Part shown: positions 43,806 to 52,013 of the stretch, piece by piece
How positions within the stretch are numbered: position 1 is the stretch's first letter
Layout: each line of letters starts with the position of its first letter
NCBI GenBank assembly: GCA_964608095.1
Contig: CAZSMK010000044.1
Coordinates: 22,109-86,108, forward strand
Length of the DNA stretch: 64,000 nucleotides
Source of the DNA: CAZSMK01 sp964608095
GTDB taxonomy: Bacteria; Sumerlaeota; Sumerlaeia; MWCT01; JAGHBZ01
Direction of reading: 5' to 3'
The notes under the pieces: model-generated
Database searches by the model: none
Seen by the model: the letters and a program-made list of their open reading frames with translations, nothing else
What the model was told of the DNA's origin: nothing
Translations under genes and position numbers: made by a program

Positions 43806-44753
43806 TCAGACGCCGTGTTCCCTTTCGGGCGATGTCGGCTTTGTTCCTTCTTTTCCTTCAACAACGTTGTTGTAGAACCGTTGTGTCGGATACGCAAAAT
43901 CAATGTCATCGCATTTGGCGAACTCATCGAGAATTTCTTCCCAGATCTCCTGCTCGGTTCCACGCCGCCGACGCGGTTCGCACAAGTATCGAATAGTTAA
44001 AAGTACGCCGGAATCTTTAACAGTCGTGTAGACCGTCGGCGTCAGTTTCGAATAAAAAATCATGAATCTGCGGGCTGCTTCGCGCACCTTTTGTTCCGCA
44101 AGCGCACTTCGCGATTCCGCATATTTATATGCCGTATTGAGCAGTATTTCCTTCGCCTTTTTCCAGTTGCTCTCGAACGTAATCAGAATCGGTATTTCAT
44201 TCCAGATATACTGAAACCCCTTACTGTAGTTGGCGAGCATCTCCGTGAACACCTTCCCATTGGGGATATGAATCACGCGCCCAGTACTTTGATCAGCCTG
44301 AACCCAATTTCCGATCTCCATGAGGGTGAACATAAAAATCCGCTGATCTATGACATCGCCGGAATAGGCGCCGATCTGGATGCGGTCGCCGACCTCAAAG
44401 GGACGGCGCCATACAATAAATACCCACCCCGCAAGATTGACCAGGGGATCTCTCAATGCAATGGCGATTCCTGCTGACAGGAGACCCAGAAACGTGGTAA
44501 GCGACTGGATACCTTCGAACCAGATCCTGCCCACCAACACGAGAGCCAGCGTTGATGCAATGTACGCCGATGTCTTCCGCCAGCGATAGCGTTTACGGAG
44601 ATCGTCGATTCTGCGAAACGCAAACCAGAGGATTACAAATCGCAACGCTATAATAAAAACTATGGCTGATATCGAGAGCACGAGTTTATCCTGGAACGCG
44701 GGACTCAACCCGAGCCGTTCGTCCAGCCACGCTGTTAGTTCACTAAAACTCAT
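43806..44753 (-). CDS. MscS-family mechanosensitive channel
   Basis: The ATG at 44753 has AGAGGAAAA upstream (8 bases) and removes 19 residues with no homology. The 315-residue protein has three membrane helices (LSISAIVFIIALRFVILWFA; TSAYIASTLALVLVGRIWF; SLTTFLGLLSAGIAIALRDP), the last being the pore helix. The MscS beta-domain follows as NLAGWVFIVWRRPFEVGDRI. It opens under hypo-osmotic stress. The C-terminal cytoplasmic cage is shortened and ends in a charged tail. Confidence 0.93.
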   Translation of the reverse strand: MSFSELTAWLDERLGLSPAFQDKLVLSISAIVFIIALRFVILWFAFRRIDDLRKRYRWRKTSAYIASTLALVLVGRIWFEGIQSLTTFLGLLSAGIAIALRDPLVNLAGWVFIVWRRPFEVGDRIQIGAYSGDVIDQRIFMFTLMEIGNWVQADQSTGRVIHIPNGKVFTEMLANYSKGFQYIWNEIPILITFESNWKKAKEILLNTAYKYAESRSALAEQKVREAARRFMIFYSKLTPTVYTTVKDSGVLLTIRYLCEPRRRRGTEQEIWEEILDEFAKCDDIDFAYPTQRFYNNVVEGKEGTKPTSPEREHGV

Positions 44754-45071
44754 TACTTTTCCTCTACTTTTTATGCCTTTACTGCATTCATGAGGAATAC
44801 AAAATATCAAATCTCATAATAAGGCACATTTGTAAAGCAAAAGGCGTCCGACCTTCGGTAGATTTTCTATTGAAGCAACGCGTAAATTACAGAGCGTGTA
44901 TCAATTTAAGTTATGTCAAACCCAATTCGATGCAATGTGTGAAATAGATCAGCAGGCATAAACACTTTAGTGGTAGATCAGAGGCCTGATCGATTTAAAA
45001 ACGAATATGCATCTGTTGGGATATAGACGAAATAGAATGGCAGTCATAAAAACTTATGGCTCTTAACGAAA
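44754..45071. other. Intergenic region upstream of MscS
   Basis: 318 bases between the MscS start and the first tRNA-Asn-like copy. I see no gene, RNA or promoter worth calling. Confidence 0.5.
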
Positions 45072-45110
45072 GACTCGAATTCGCCACCGGCGAATTAACA
45101 GCCGAATGCT
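45072..45110 (-). repeat. tRNA-Asn-like repeat, copy A
   Basis: Partial copy of the minus-strand tRNA-Asn sequence: from the T-loop complement (GACTCGAA) to the anticodon arm complement (AACAGCCGAATGCTC). A 15-base segment of the true tRNA is replaced by the palindrome TTCGCCACCGGCGAA. It ends 3 bases before the stop of the GIY-YIG gene. Confidence 0.85.
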
Positions 45111-45112
45111 CC

Positions 45113-45367
45113 TTAAAGTATATTATTTTTAATAAATTCGCGCCCCCTTCCTGTCTTGAACCATTTCTCGCGTTTCATCGCTTGCGCACGTGTTTCATAT
45201 TCTTCGGAATAGATAAGTTCCCATGGTCCTTTTCGTCTTTTGGTGTGAAGAGTTAATTCGAAGTTGGGATCATTGTGTTGCTCAAGTCGACGAGTGATGT
45301 TGGAGGTTTGACCGATATATGTCTGACCGGTAGTCAAACTTCGTATTATGTATACGAAGTATGGCAT
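45113..45367 (-). CDS. Small GIY-YIG nuclease-family protein (UPF0213/YhbQ-like)
   Basis: The ATG at 45367 fits the family start (MPYFVYIIRSLTTGQTYIGQ). The 84-residue protein has the GIY-YIG motif as YVYII...TYIGQ-type sequence, then TRRLEQHND with the catalytic Arg and YEEYETRAQAMKREKWFKTG with the Glu; the tail GREFIKNN is normal for single-domain members. Similar genes are abundant beside tRNA genes in many bacteria. Here the gene lies exactly between copy A (3 bases after its stop) and copy B (15 bases before its start) of a tRNA-Asn-derived repeat. A homing or repair role is inferred, not shown. Longer upstream starts read through repeat DNA and are not credible. Confidence 0.92.
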   Translation of the reverse strand: MPYFVYIIRSLTTGQTYIGQTSNITRRLEQHNDPNFELTLHTKRRKGPWELIYSEEYETRAQAMKREKWFKTGRGREFIKNNIL

Positions 45368-45381
45368 ATATTTTGGAAGAG

Positions 45382-45441
45382 TGGCTCCCCGGGCAGGACT
45401 CGAATTCGCCACCGGCGAATTAACAGCCAAATGCCCTGCTT
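45382..45441 (-). repeat. tRNA-Asn-like repeat, copy B
   Basis: Complete 3' part of tRNA-Asn including the encoded CCA (TGG at 45382-45384 on the plus strand), with the same 15-base palindromic substitution, then degenerating homology toward the D-arm (AAATGCCCTGCT for GAATGCTCTGCC). Confidence 0.88.
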
Positions 45442-45449
45442 TATTGTAA

Positions 45450-45510
45450 TGGCTCCCCGGGCAGGACTCGAATTCGCCACCGGCGAATTAACAGCCGCCC
45501 TCTGATATTG
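45450..45510 (-). repeat. tRNA-Asn-like repeat, copy C
   Basis: Same as copy B from CCA to the anticodon loop, again with TTCGCCACCGGCGAA, then a shortened degenerate D-side (GCCCTCTGATATTG). It lies 4 bases before the true tRNA-Asn 3' end. Confidence 0.88.
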
Positions 45511-45514
45511 AAAC

Positions 45515-45590
<76 letters not shown>

Positions 45591-45624
45591 GCAAGATATT
45601 CTGTTTTACGTAGATTAGATAGAA

Positions 45625-45654
45625 ATTATACCCGCCTTACTATCTCCATCGCAA
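45625..45654 (-). promoter_or_regulatory. Promoter of tRNA-Asn
   Basis: On the minus strand TTGCGA (45649-45654), 18 bases, TATAAT (45625-45630). The tRNA 5' end lies about 28 bases after the predicted start. Confidence 0.65.
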
Positions 45655-45728
45655 GTGTAAATTTGATGATCCATCCAAAAGGAACCCGTTTTAATCAAGA
45701 ACAGATGAAATTTGCGGATAGAATTTTA

Positions 45729-45803
45729 GCTCCCCCGAGCTGGACTCGAATTCGCCACCGGCGAATTAACAGCCGAATGCTCTGCCAATTGAGCTACCGA
45801 GGA
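45729..45803 (-). pseudogene. Pseudo-tRNA-Asn, copy D
   Basis: Full-length tRNA-Asn paralogue with intact acceptor 5' strand, D arm and the 5' half of the anticodon arm, identical to the true gene there. The 15-base palindrome TTCGCCACCGGCGAA replaces the 3' side of the anticodon stem, the variable loop and the 5' side of the T stem, so neither stem can form. A TATAAT lies about 38 bases upstream (45842-45847). It cannot fold as a normal tRNA. Confidence 0.85.
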
Positions 45804-45994
45804 GCAATATATAGTATTTGACAATATCCGTTGATGTAAGAATTATATCCGGTGTGCACGCTTGATCTCAGGTGTAAATTTATAGCTAATTCATTTTTGT
45901 CTTGCTGTTTAGAGATAGCGTCATCAAATTAACACTTTTTCATACGATGATAAAAGATTGATATTTATTATCTCATGGGAAAACAAAAAATCTG

Positions 45995-47497
45995 ATGATT
46001 TCGACACACTTACCATTAAGAGACATGATACGTTGTCCCGTTTGCGGAGCGCTGTTCAGCAACCCCCGTGAGGTTGACGAACCTGAAGGGACGCTGTCAT
46101 GTTCGTTGTGTTCTGCACATTTCCCTGTCCACGATGGTGTGTTCTACGGACTGATTCCTACGGTTCAGCCGGAAAAGGAAATCCGTGTTCTGCTCGACCG
46201 TCATCTTTTCTGGCAGAATATGACCGAAGGCACACTCGAAGCAGAGTTCAGGCACGTCATCGACCTTGCGCGAGAAGAGGCGCGGACATCGTTCAAGGAC
46301 AGTCTTGAAAAGGCATGCAAGTCCATTATGTTTTCCCAAAATCCCACCGTGTTGGTTTCAGGAAGCGGTGCGCGCGAGGTGGGCGTCTGGATGGCGGAAA
46401 AAGGCGCTCGCACGGTTGTGCTGGATTATTATCCACAAGAACTGCTGACCTCCGATGCCAACTATCTTGAAGTCGATAGTGCAAACGCAATGAGTGAAAA
46501 TCTAAGGTATGTTGTCGCGTTTCCCTGGCGGTTACCGTTTTCGAACGAACAGTTCGATGTGGTGCTGCATCTCTATTCAACCCCTTGCCCTATACCGTTT
46601 CAAAGGCTTACATCGGAATTAATACGCGTCTTAAAGAGAAAAGGGAAGTTTATTCTTTTTTGGGGACAAGAAGCGAGTCAACCAATGCCCCGTGGCGACG
46701 AGAAACACGGTTTTCTGGTAGAGCCACGGACCTACAATCCGACGCGTAATCCGGGCAAGTCAGCGGCTAATTTTTCCCTGATATGGGGAGGGCTATCTCA
46801 AATTCATACCTTCGAATCTACGCTATCCCCTGATGAAAAAGAGATAGTGGAAGATGACTCAGGGGACGAAAATTGGACATCACCACCACCACGAACGTTA
46901 CGCGCCATCACTTTCGAAGGAATCAAGCGAAAAAAATCGCGTGCTCATCCTCCACAAAAGAATCGACACATAGAAGATTTCCCCGAGGAAGTGCGCCTCT
47001 TCCCACATCATCTGGCAAAATGGCAGGAGGAATCTCTTTTCAAATATCTCGACGACACCTTTCGCGACTTTGTCCCCGAACGCAATCTGTCCGAGCGTAT
47101 TGATTGCGGCAAGAACTTGGGATTCTGGAACCAGCTTGGATGGCGACACGTAGAAAATATAGGAACCGAAATGGCGCGCTACCCCTTCAGCCACTCTTTC
47201 TGTTTTCTTAAAGGAAACCCGGACGCACAAACCATCAAAATCTTTCTCTTCGGAATACCGCGAAGGGTAAGCAAACGCTACAAAATGCACGTCGAAATCA
47301 ATGGTACACCACTTGAACTCGATAACCCCATCATCCCCGGCTGGCAAACCCGCACTATTGACATTTCATCTATCGACAACAAGGCACTGCTCGAGGTTCA
47401 TTTTCACCAGGAACATATGTTCCGCCTGAGTGAAAGTTTCGCGATCTTCGATTATCGTTCTCTTGGTGTGGGAATCAAGAGAATCACCGTAGAATAA
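45995..47497 (+). CDS. Trm112-like zinc ribbon fused to SAM methyltransferase with C-terminal beta domain
   Basis: 500 residues. The N-terminus (14-52) is a Trm112p-like zinc ribbon: CPVCGALFSNPREVDEPEGTL then CSLCSAHFPVHDGV. Residues about 110-235 are a class I methyltransferase: VLVSGSGAREVGVWMAEKGA is the SAM-binding loop, VVLDYYP the acidic strand-2 end, and FDVVLHLYSTPCP with LIRVLKRKGKFILFWG the later strands. The C-terminal 180 residues, beginning near FPHHLAKWQEESLF, are beta-rich and end IFDYRSLGVGIKRITV. The zinc ribbon plus methyltransferase is common for sugar or quinone methyltransferases; the tail looks like a carbohydrate-type beta-sandwich. The start at 45995 has no good ribosome site; ATG at 46025 is an alternative. 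Confidence 0.82.
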   Translation: MISTHLPLRDMIRCPVCGALFSNPREVDEPEGTLSCSLCSAHFPVHDGVFYGLIPTVQPEKEIRVLLDRHLFWQNMTEGTLEAEFRHVIDLAREEARTSFKDSLEKACKSIMFSQNPTVLVSGSGAREVGVWMAEKGARTVVLDYYPQELLTSDANYLEVDSANAMSENLRYVVAFPWRLPFSNEQFDVVLHLYSTPCPIPFQRLTSELIRVLKRKGKFILFWGQEASQPMPRGDEKHGFLVEPRTYNPTRNPGKSAANFSLIWGGLSQIHTFESTLSPDEKEIVEDDSGDENWTSPPPRTLRAITFEGIKRKKSRAHPPQKNRHIEDFPEEVRLFPHHLAKWQEESLFKYLDDTFRDFVPERNLSERIDCGKNLGFWNQLGWRHVENIGTEMARYPFSHSFCFLKGNPDAQTIKIFLFGIPRRVSKRYKMHVEINGTPLELDNPIIPGWQTRTIDISSIDNKALLEVHFHQEHMFRLSESFAIFDYRSLGVGIKRITVE

Positions 47498-47675
47498 CAT
47501 GCAGGCCTATATGTATTGGAAAACGTAATCGAGTTAACATGCTGAAGAAGCCTGTTCTGCTATGCTCTCACCTTTCTCAAGGACCGCTTGAACCCGCTGC
47601 TCAAATAAGTCTCCTCTTGATACTCCCCGGCATCTTCATATATGCTATCTCGCATCAATTTAGAAAGGTTCAGGA

Positions 47676-48941
47676 ATGAAAGCAGCCGTAATAGGACTCG
47701 GGTATGTAGGATTGCCTCTGGCGGTAGAAATCGCCCGGGCAGGCATCGACGTCATAGGAATAGACGTTGATGAAGAGAAAATCCAGAGCATTAAGCGTGG
47801 TGAGTCATATATAAAAGATGTCCCGACGATTACACTTGCAAAATTTGTGAATAAGAAAAAGATAGAAGCAACCGGGGACTTCAGCCGTATCAAGGACGTC
47901 TCAGCCATGAGCATCTGCGTTCCCACACCACTCAGCAAGATGAAGGATCCCGACATATCATTCATCGTGGACGCAGTTGACAAACTTACACCCCATCTCA
48001 AAAAGGGGCACATAATCGTGCTCGAGAGCACGACCTTCCCCGGCACTACCGAAGAGATCGTCCTGCCTGCCTTAGCAGAGAGCGGATTGCAGGTAGGTAA
48101 AGACTTTTATCTCGCCTTTTCTCCCGAACGTGTTGATCCGGGCAATAAAAAATACACCACGCATAATATCCCAAAGGTCGTAGGCGGTGTCACCTCTCAA
48201 TGTACCAAAAAGGTGACCACATATTACAAAAAAATCTTCGAGAAGGTTCATCCCGTTTCCAGCAGCCGTGTTGCTGAGATGGTTAAGCTCCTGGAAAACA
48301 CCTTCAGGAGTGTGAACATTGCACTCGTAAATGAGTTTGCCCTGATGTGCGACCGTCTGGAGCTCGACGTCTGGGAGATCATCGATGCAGCCGCGACAAA
48401 GCCGTTCGGCTTCATGAGTTTTTATCCTGGTCCCGGTCTCGGTGGGCATTGTATTCCGATTGATCCGTTTTATCTCTCGTGGAAACTACGAAGCGTTAAT
48501 TATCATGCGCAATTTATCGACCTCGCCAGTGATATCAATACCTTCATGCCTCAGTTTGTGGTGAACAAGGTTCGCAGCATCCTCAACTCGCGTGGAAAGC
48601 CCATGAAAGACTCGTTGATTTATGTCCTGGGCGTCGCATACAAAAAAGATATTTCCGACGCAAGGGAATCACCCGCCATGGAGGTGATGAGACTTCTTCG
48701 TGCAGAAGAAGCGCGGATTGCGTATCACGATCCTTTCATCCCGCGCATTGACTATGAAGATATTCATTTGAAAAGAACAGAACTAACTAAAAATGCGTTG
48801 CGACGCGCTGATTGCACGATCATTATTACTGATCACAGCAGCTACGACTATCAATTCATCTGCGATAACGCCCGGATGGTATTTGACTCACGAAACGCCA
48901 CAAAATCTATCACATCGAAGACGCCGATTTACAAGTTGTAA
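47676..48941 (+). CDS. UDP-N-acetyl-hexosamine/UDP-glucose-type 6-dehydrogenase
   Basis: 421 residues of the nucleotide-sugar dehydrogenase family. The NAD loop is GLGYVGLPLA at the start; the catalytic Cys is C259 in GGHCIPIDP; STTFPGTTEE and SPERVDPGN are diagnostic of the WecC/WbpA (UDP-GlcNAc or UDP-ManNAc 6-dehydrogenase) branch. The product is a uronic acid precursor for capsule or O-antigen. Likely linked with the CapD-like enzyme at 57-59 kb. AGAAAGG lies 8 bases before the start. It converges on the DUF123 gene 27 bases further. Confidence 0.95.
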   Translation: MKAAVIGLGYVGLPLAVEIARAGIDVIGIDVDEEKIQSIKRGESYIKDVPTITLAKFVNKKKIEATGDFSRIKDVSAMSICVPTPLSKMKDPDISFIVDAVDKLTPHLKKGHIIVLESTTFPGTTEEIVLPALAESGLQVGKDFYLAFSPERVDPGNKKYTTHNIPKVVGGVTSQCTKKVTTYYKKIFEKVHPVSSSRVAEMVKLLENTFRSVNIALVNEFALMCDRLELDVWEIIDAAATKPFGFMSFYPGPGLGGHCIPIDPFYLSWKLRSVNYHAQFIDLASDINTFMPQFVVNKVRSILNSRGKPMKDSLIYVLGVAYKKDISDARESPAMEVMRLLRAEEARIAYHDPFIPRIDYEDIHLKRTELTKNALRRADCTIIITDHSSYDYQFICDNARMVFDSRNATKSITSKTPIYKL

Positions 48942-48967
48942 TTGCTGACGGTGTTAATTGGATAGCA

Positions 48968-49417
48968 TTATGGCAGACTTATATCAATCACCTCAAGGGG
49001 TAGAGTTATATATTTTCTCAAGTGATTTACCACATCCCGCACCTCACACTCACCCCAATAAAGTAAATGAGCGCCACAGGAGCAATCCGATGAACCGAAC
49101 TCCTTTACGGGTATCGAAACACCTTCACGCTGCAACAAGAAGCGATTGATCCGACACTCGAGTCTTTCATCTGTCGGGATAACGATTACGTGCTTCACCA
49201 TGCTTCTCTCGACCAAGAAATCGATATGCCAGTGTTTTCTCTTTTCCCGACGAAGATGACGGGTAATTCTTTTTCTTAACCCCCCGAGTGCGCTACCGGT
49301 ATACGTATAAAACCCGGTCGGGAAACTAAAGCGCCCCAATTTTCCTATACGGAGATCGAGACGCGCTGATACTTTGATTATAAGAATATAGATACCTTTT
49401 TGTTCAGGTATATACAT
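48968..49417 (-). CDS. DUF123 (GIY-YIG-like) family protein
   Basis: 149 residues of the DUF123 branch of GIY-YIG-related proteins. GIYILIIKV and FPTGFYTYTGSALGGLRKRI give the two-strand GIY-YIG core, HLRREKRKHWHIDFL follows and a cluster of Cys/His (SSDCSCGAHLLYWG) ends the fold. Related domains are sometimes fused to endonuclease III, suggesting a DNA-repair link. Function is not established. It is a second, unrelated GIY-YIG-fold gene 3.6 kb from the tRNA-linked one. Confidence 0.9.
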   Translation of the reverse strand: MYIPEQKGIYILIIKVSARLDLRIGKLGRFSFPTGFYTYTGSALGGLRKRITRHLRREKRKHWHIDFLVERSMVKHVIVIPTDERLECRINRFLLQREGVSIPVKEFGSSDCSCGAHLLYWGECEVRDVVNHLRKYITLPLEVIDISLP

Positions 49418-49579
49418 AACGCCCTACATTTAAAAATAAGAAATGGTAAGAAATCGAAATCTCTTTTACCTTCTTTTTATTCTAAAACTCAACATTGACT
49501 TTGCATCACACCTCCTTCACTATGATTGTCTATAAGAGAATGGGAGGCATGAATTTTTTTTCAAGGAAGGATTTGCTAT

Positions 49580-50449
49580 ATGAAAAGTATTCCAGTTCTA
49601 ACGGTCCAGGGGAACTCCATCGCCGAGGCATGGGAGAAATCGCTTCTGGAACTTTACGAAAAGGGCTGCCGCTTGAAAACGGAGTACGATAAATCCGGGG
49701 ATGAACCAAGTATCGATGCCACCATGTGTATTACTACTGAGAATCCGTCGGGAGAACCTCGTATTCATCGGTGTTTCCCGAGCTCGCTCGAATTTCTCGA
49801 GGAGTATCGAATGGAAGTTGTCGAGGGAATAAAAGACCACTGGATACGTGACCCGAATAATCCCGAGGATACCCGCTGGGAATATACATATCATGAACGG
49901 CTTTTTTCTTATTCATATTGTAAACCCGCAGGCGATATGGAACGAATCGACCAGATTGAATATATCGCGGAAAAACTTTCACGTTCACCGCATTCGCGCC
50001 GCGCACAGGCAATTACATGGAAGGTCTGGGAAGATATCAATATAGACGACCCCGCCTGCCTCCAGTCGATATGGTGTAGAACAATCCCCGACGAAAACGA
50101 TCAATGGTGGCTGAACATGAACGTCCGAATGCGCTCGAACGACGCCTATGAAGCCGCATTCATGAACATGTTTGCCTTTGTGTCCCTCCAGGAAAAGATT
50201 GCCGAACGAATAAGCGAGCTGAGCGGTAAAAAAGTCCTCCTCGCTCGCTATGTACACGTGGCTGATTCGTACCACATCTATGGGAAACGAATTCCTGACT
50301 TCGAACAACGTTTTCTTCGCGCGGTAAAAGATCGAACGTTCGAGGAACGCACGTGGACAATGGAGTTTGCCAACGACTTTTTCACGACTGCCCGTCCTCA
50401 GATCATAGATAAAGTAAATCGTGAAACAAAAAAATTCAGATTCTTATGA
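49580..50449 (+). CDS. Thymidylate synthase (ThyA)-family protein
   Basis: 289 residues of the ThyA superfamily. The substrate-phosphate pair R140-R141 is in SPHSRRAQAITW, the expected nucleophile C160 in DDPACLQSIWCRTIP, and RMRSNDAYEAAFMNMFAF and HVADSYHIYG are the pyrimidine-recognition and C-terminal motifs. The Cys is followed by Leu where bacterial ThyA usually has His (PCH), and the active-site loop is shortened, so it could be an archaeal-type synthase or a dUMP/dCMP hydroxymethylase relative. AAGGAAGGA lies 8 bases before the start. Confidence 0.85.
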   Translation: MKSIPVLTVQGNSIAEAWEKSLLELYEKGCRLKTEYDKSGDEPSIDATMCITTENPSGEPRIHRCFPSSLEFLEEYRMEVVEGIKDHWIRDPNNPEDTRWEYTYHERLFSYSYCKPAGDMERIDQIEYIAEKLSRSPHSRRAQAITWKVWEDINIDDPACLQSIWCRTIPDENDQWWLNMNVRMRSNDAYEAAFMNMFAFVSLQEKIAERISELSGKKVLLARYVHVADSYHIYGKRIPDFEQRFLRAVKDRTFEERTWTMEFANDFFTTARPQIIDKVNRETKKFRFL

Positions 50450-51337
50450 GAACCTCCTGAGAGTATCTTTCGAGAAAGGCAATTAAAAAAGGGCGTGATA
50501 CATGGATGTTACACCTTTATATATTTTAACCACATCCCTGTCGTTGTTGCATCCAGAGCTGCACAAAAAAAATCCCTGCACACTGCGAGCACATGGCTTT
50601 TTTGAATTTCAGTCGTGCTAACTTTTATGGGAGAAACGGTAAAAAGAGTAATTCTGAAAAAGTCGAATCATATTAGTGTTAGATATAAGTAGTAAGAAGA
50701 CATATATACTAAGCCCTGAAGAGAGAATGCGGCGGTGGAGAGGAGAGAGCCTCCTCTCCACCATATGGCGCGTGCTGAGACGAGAGGGGAGAGTGTAAAA
50801 TACTTTTCTGTTTCGTTTCGCTCAACCTATACATTGCTTCCTTTTTTAATAGGAGATGCTCATTGTCTTACTTTTTAGCTCAAGATATCATGTCGGCAAT
50901 TGGTCAATTGTCGCTTGTTCTCTTGAGCCGCCTTCTTGATCAACTTCAACTATCCCCTATTGAACGTACATTACGATAAAGATGACGGTGAATGCCACAG
51001 GTGTTGCGCATAATAACATACATTTGCCCGGGATAATCTCTCCGTTTTAATGGCAATGGAGACCATAGACGAACTATCATGAAACAAGAGCGAGAGAGAG
51101 AAAGAATTTAACCATGGCTCGCAACACCTTATCTTTTCAAAGAGCGTGATTACCTTTAACAGACCACCTATACCCGTAAAATAACATGTTATAATACTGG
51201 TACAATATATAAAATGATGATAGTCTCAGAAAGTAGCCTGTTGTCAACAAAAATGTTCCCGTTTTGGAATACTTTTTTGCGGAATCGATAAATTGGGAAA
51301 GAAAAAACACAACACGCAATAGCTGAGACCGTTGACG
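50450..51337. other. Long non-coding region with a strong hairpin
   Basis: 888 bases with no coding candidate that I trust. It contains the perfect hairpin at 50734-50762 and several AT-rich tracts. It lies between the ThyA-like gene and the 3' end of the OmpR-type regulator. Confidence 0.5.
50734..50762. repeat. Perfect 12-bp hairpin in non-coding region
   Basis: GGTGGAGAGGAG (50734-50745) and its exact complement (50751-50762) with loop AGAGC. No T tract follows on the plus strand, and none on the minus strand, so it is not a simple terminator; a processed RNA or protein-binding site is possible. Confidence 0.8.
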
Positions 51338-52009
51338 TTATTCCACACCTAACCAGTACCCGAGACCGCGCCGGGTGTGAATGAGTTTCGTGTCGAATCC
51401 TTTGTCTATTTTCCGCCGGAGGTAGCCGATGTATACGTCGACGACGTTGGAAGTGGCTTCGGAGCGAAAATCATAGACGTGTTCCCAGATTTCGGTACGC
51501 GTAATGACGTCGCCTCGACGGAACGCCATATATTCGAGAAGGGCATACTCGCGCGGGGTGAGTTCAATAGTTTTCCCGCCTCGTTTTACCTGTTTTGCGC
51601 TGGTATCTATCTCGAGGTCTTCAATGGAGATGAGGGGATTCTTTTTCCGATACGACCGCCTGACCAGCGCCCTGACCCGTGCGAGGAGTTCTTCAAAGGC
51701 AAAGGGTTTTATCAGGTAGTCATCCGCACCCATGTCGAGTCCTTTAACACGGTCGTCTACGGTATCGCGTGCCGTAAGGATAAGAATGGGTGTAAGATTT
51801 TCGTTTTTTCGCAAGGTGGTCAGGATATCCCACCCGTCCATTTTCGGCAACATCAGGTCAAGAACAATAACGTCATATTCGTTGGATTCAGCGTACCAGA
51901 GTCCTTCTTCGCCGTCGCCCGTAGCATCGACCGCGAAACCCGACTCTTTGAGTCCCTGTGCCAGGGCTTTTCGTAATGGAGCGTAATCTTCAACGATGAG
52001 AACGCGCAT
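51338..52009 (-). CDS. OmpR-family response regulator
   Basis: The ATG at 52009 is preferred (AGAGGAACAGGA upstream, immediately before MRVLIVEDY). 223 residues: receiver domain 1-120 with acidic pocket VEDY, phosphoacceptor Asp in VIVLDLMLPKMDGW and Lys in YLIKPFAFEEL; winged-helix DNA-binding domain 130-223 with ELTPREYALLEYMAFRRGDV and VVDVYIGYLRRKI. It activates or represses target genes on phosphorylation. No histidine kinase is encoded nearby, so its partner is elsewhere. Last gene of an operon after GT4, 4 bases gap. Confidence 0.96.
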   Translation of the reverse strand: MRVLIVEDYAPLRKALAQGLKESGFAVDATGDGEEGLWYAESNEYDVIVLDLMLPKMDGWDILTTLRKNENLTPILILTARDTVDDRVKGLDMGADDYLIKPFAFEELLARVRALVRRSYRKKNPLISIEDLEIDTSAKQVKRGGKTIELTPREYALLEYMAFRRGDVITRTEIWEHVYDFRSEATSNVVDVYIGYLRRKIDKGFDTKLIHTRRGLGYWLGVE

Positions 52010-52013
52010 CGGA

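Noticed and set aside
45275..45505. Plus-strand frame containing peptide like RAGLEFATGELTA
   Set aside because: This is the usual false protein produced by tRNA-like DNA, here copies B and C.
45382..45510. Copies B and C as functional tRNAs
   Set aside because: They lack the 5' acceptor strand and cannot form the anticodon or T stems.
51137..51319. 60-residue minus-strand frame
   Set aside because: No ribosome site; it lies in AT-rich non-coding DNA.
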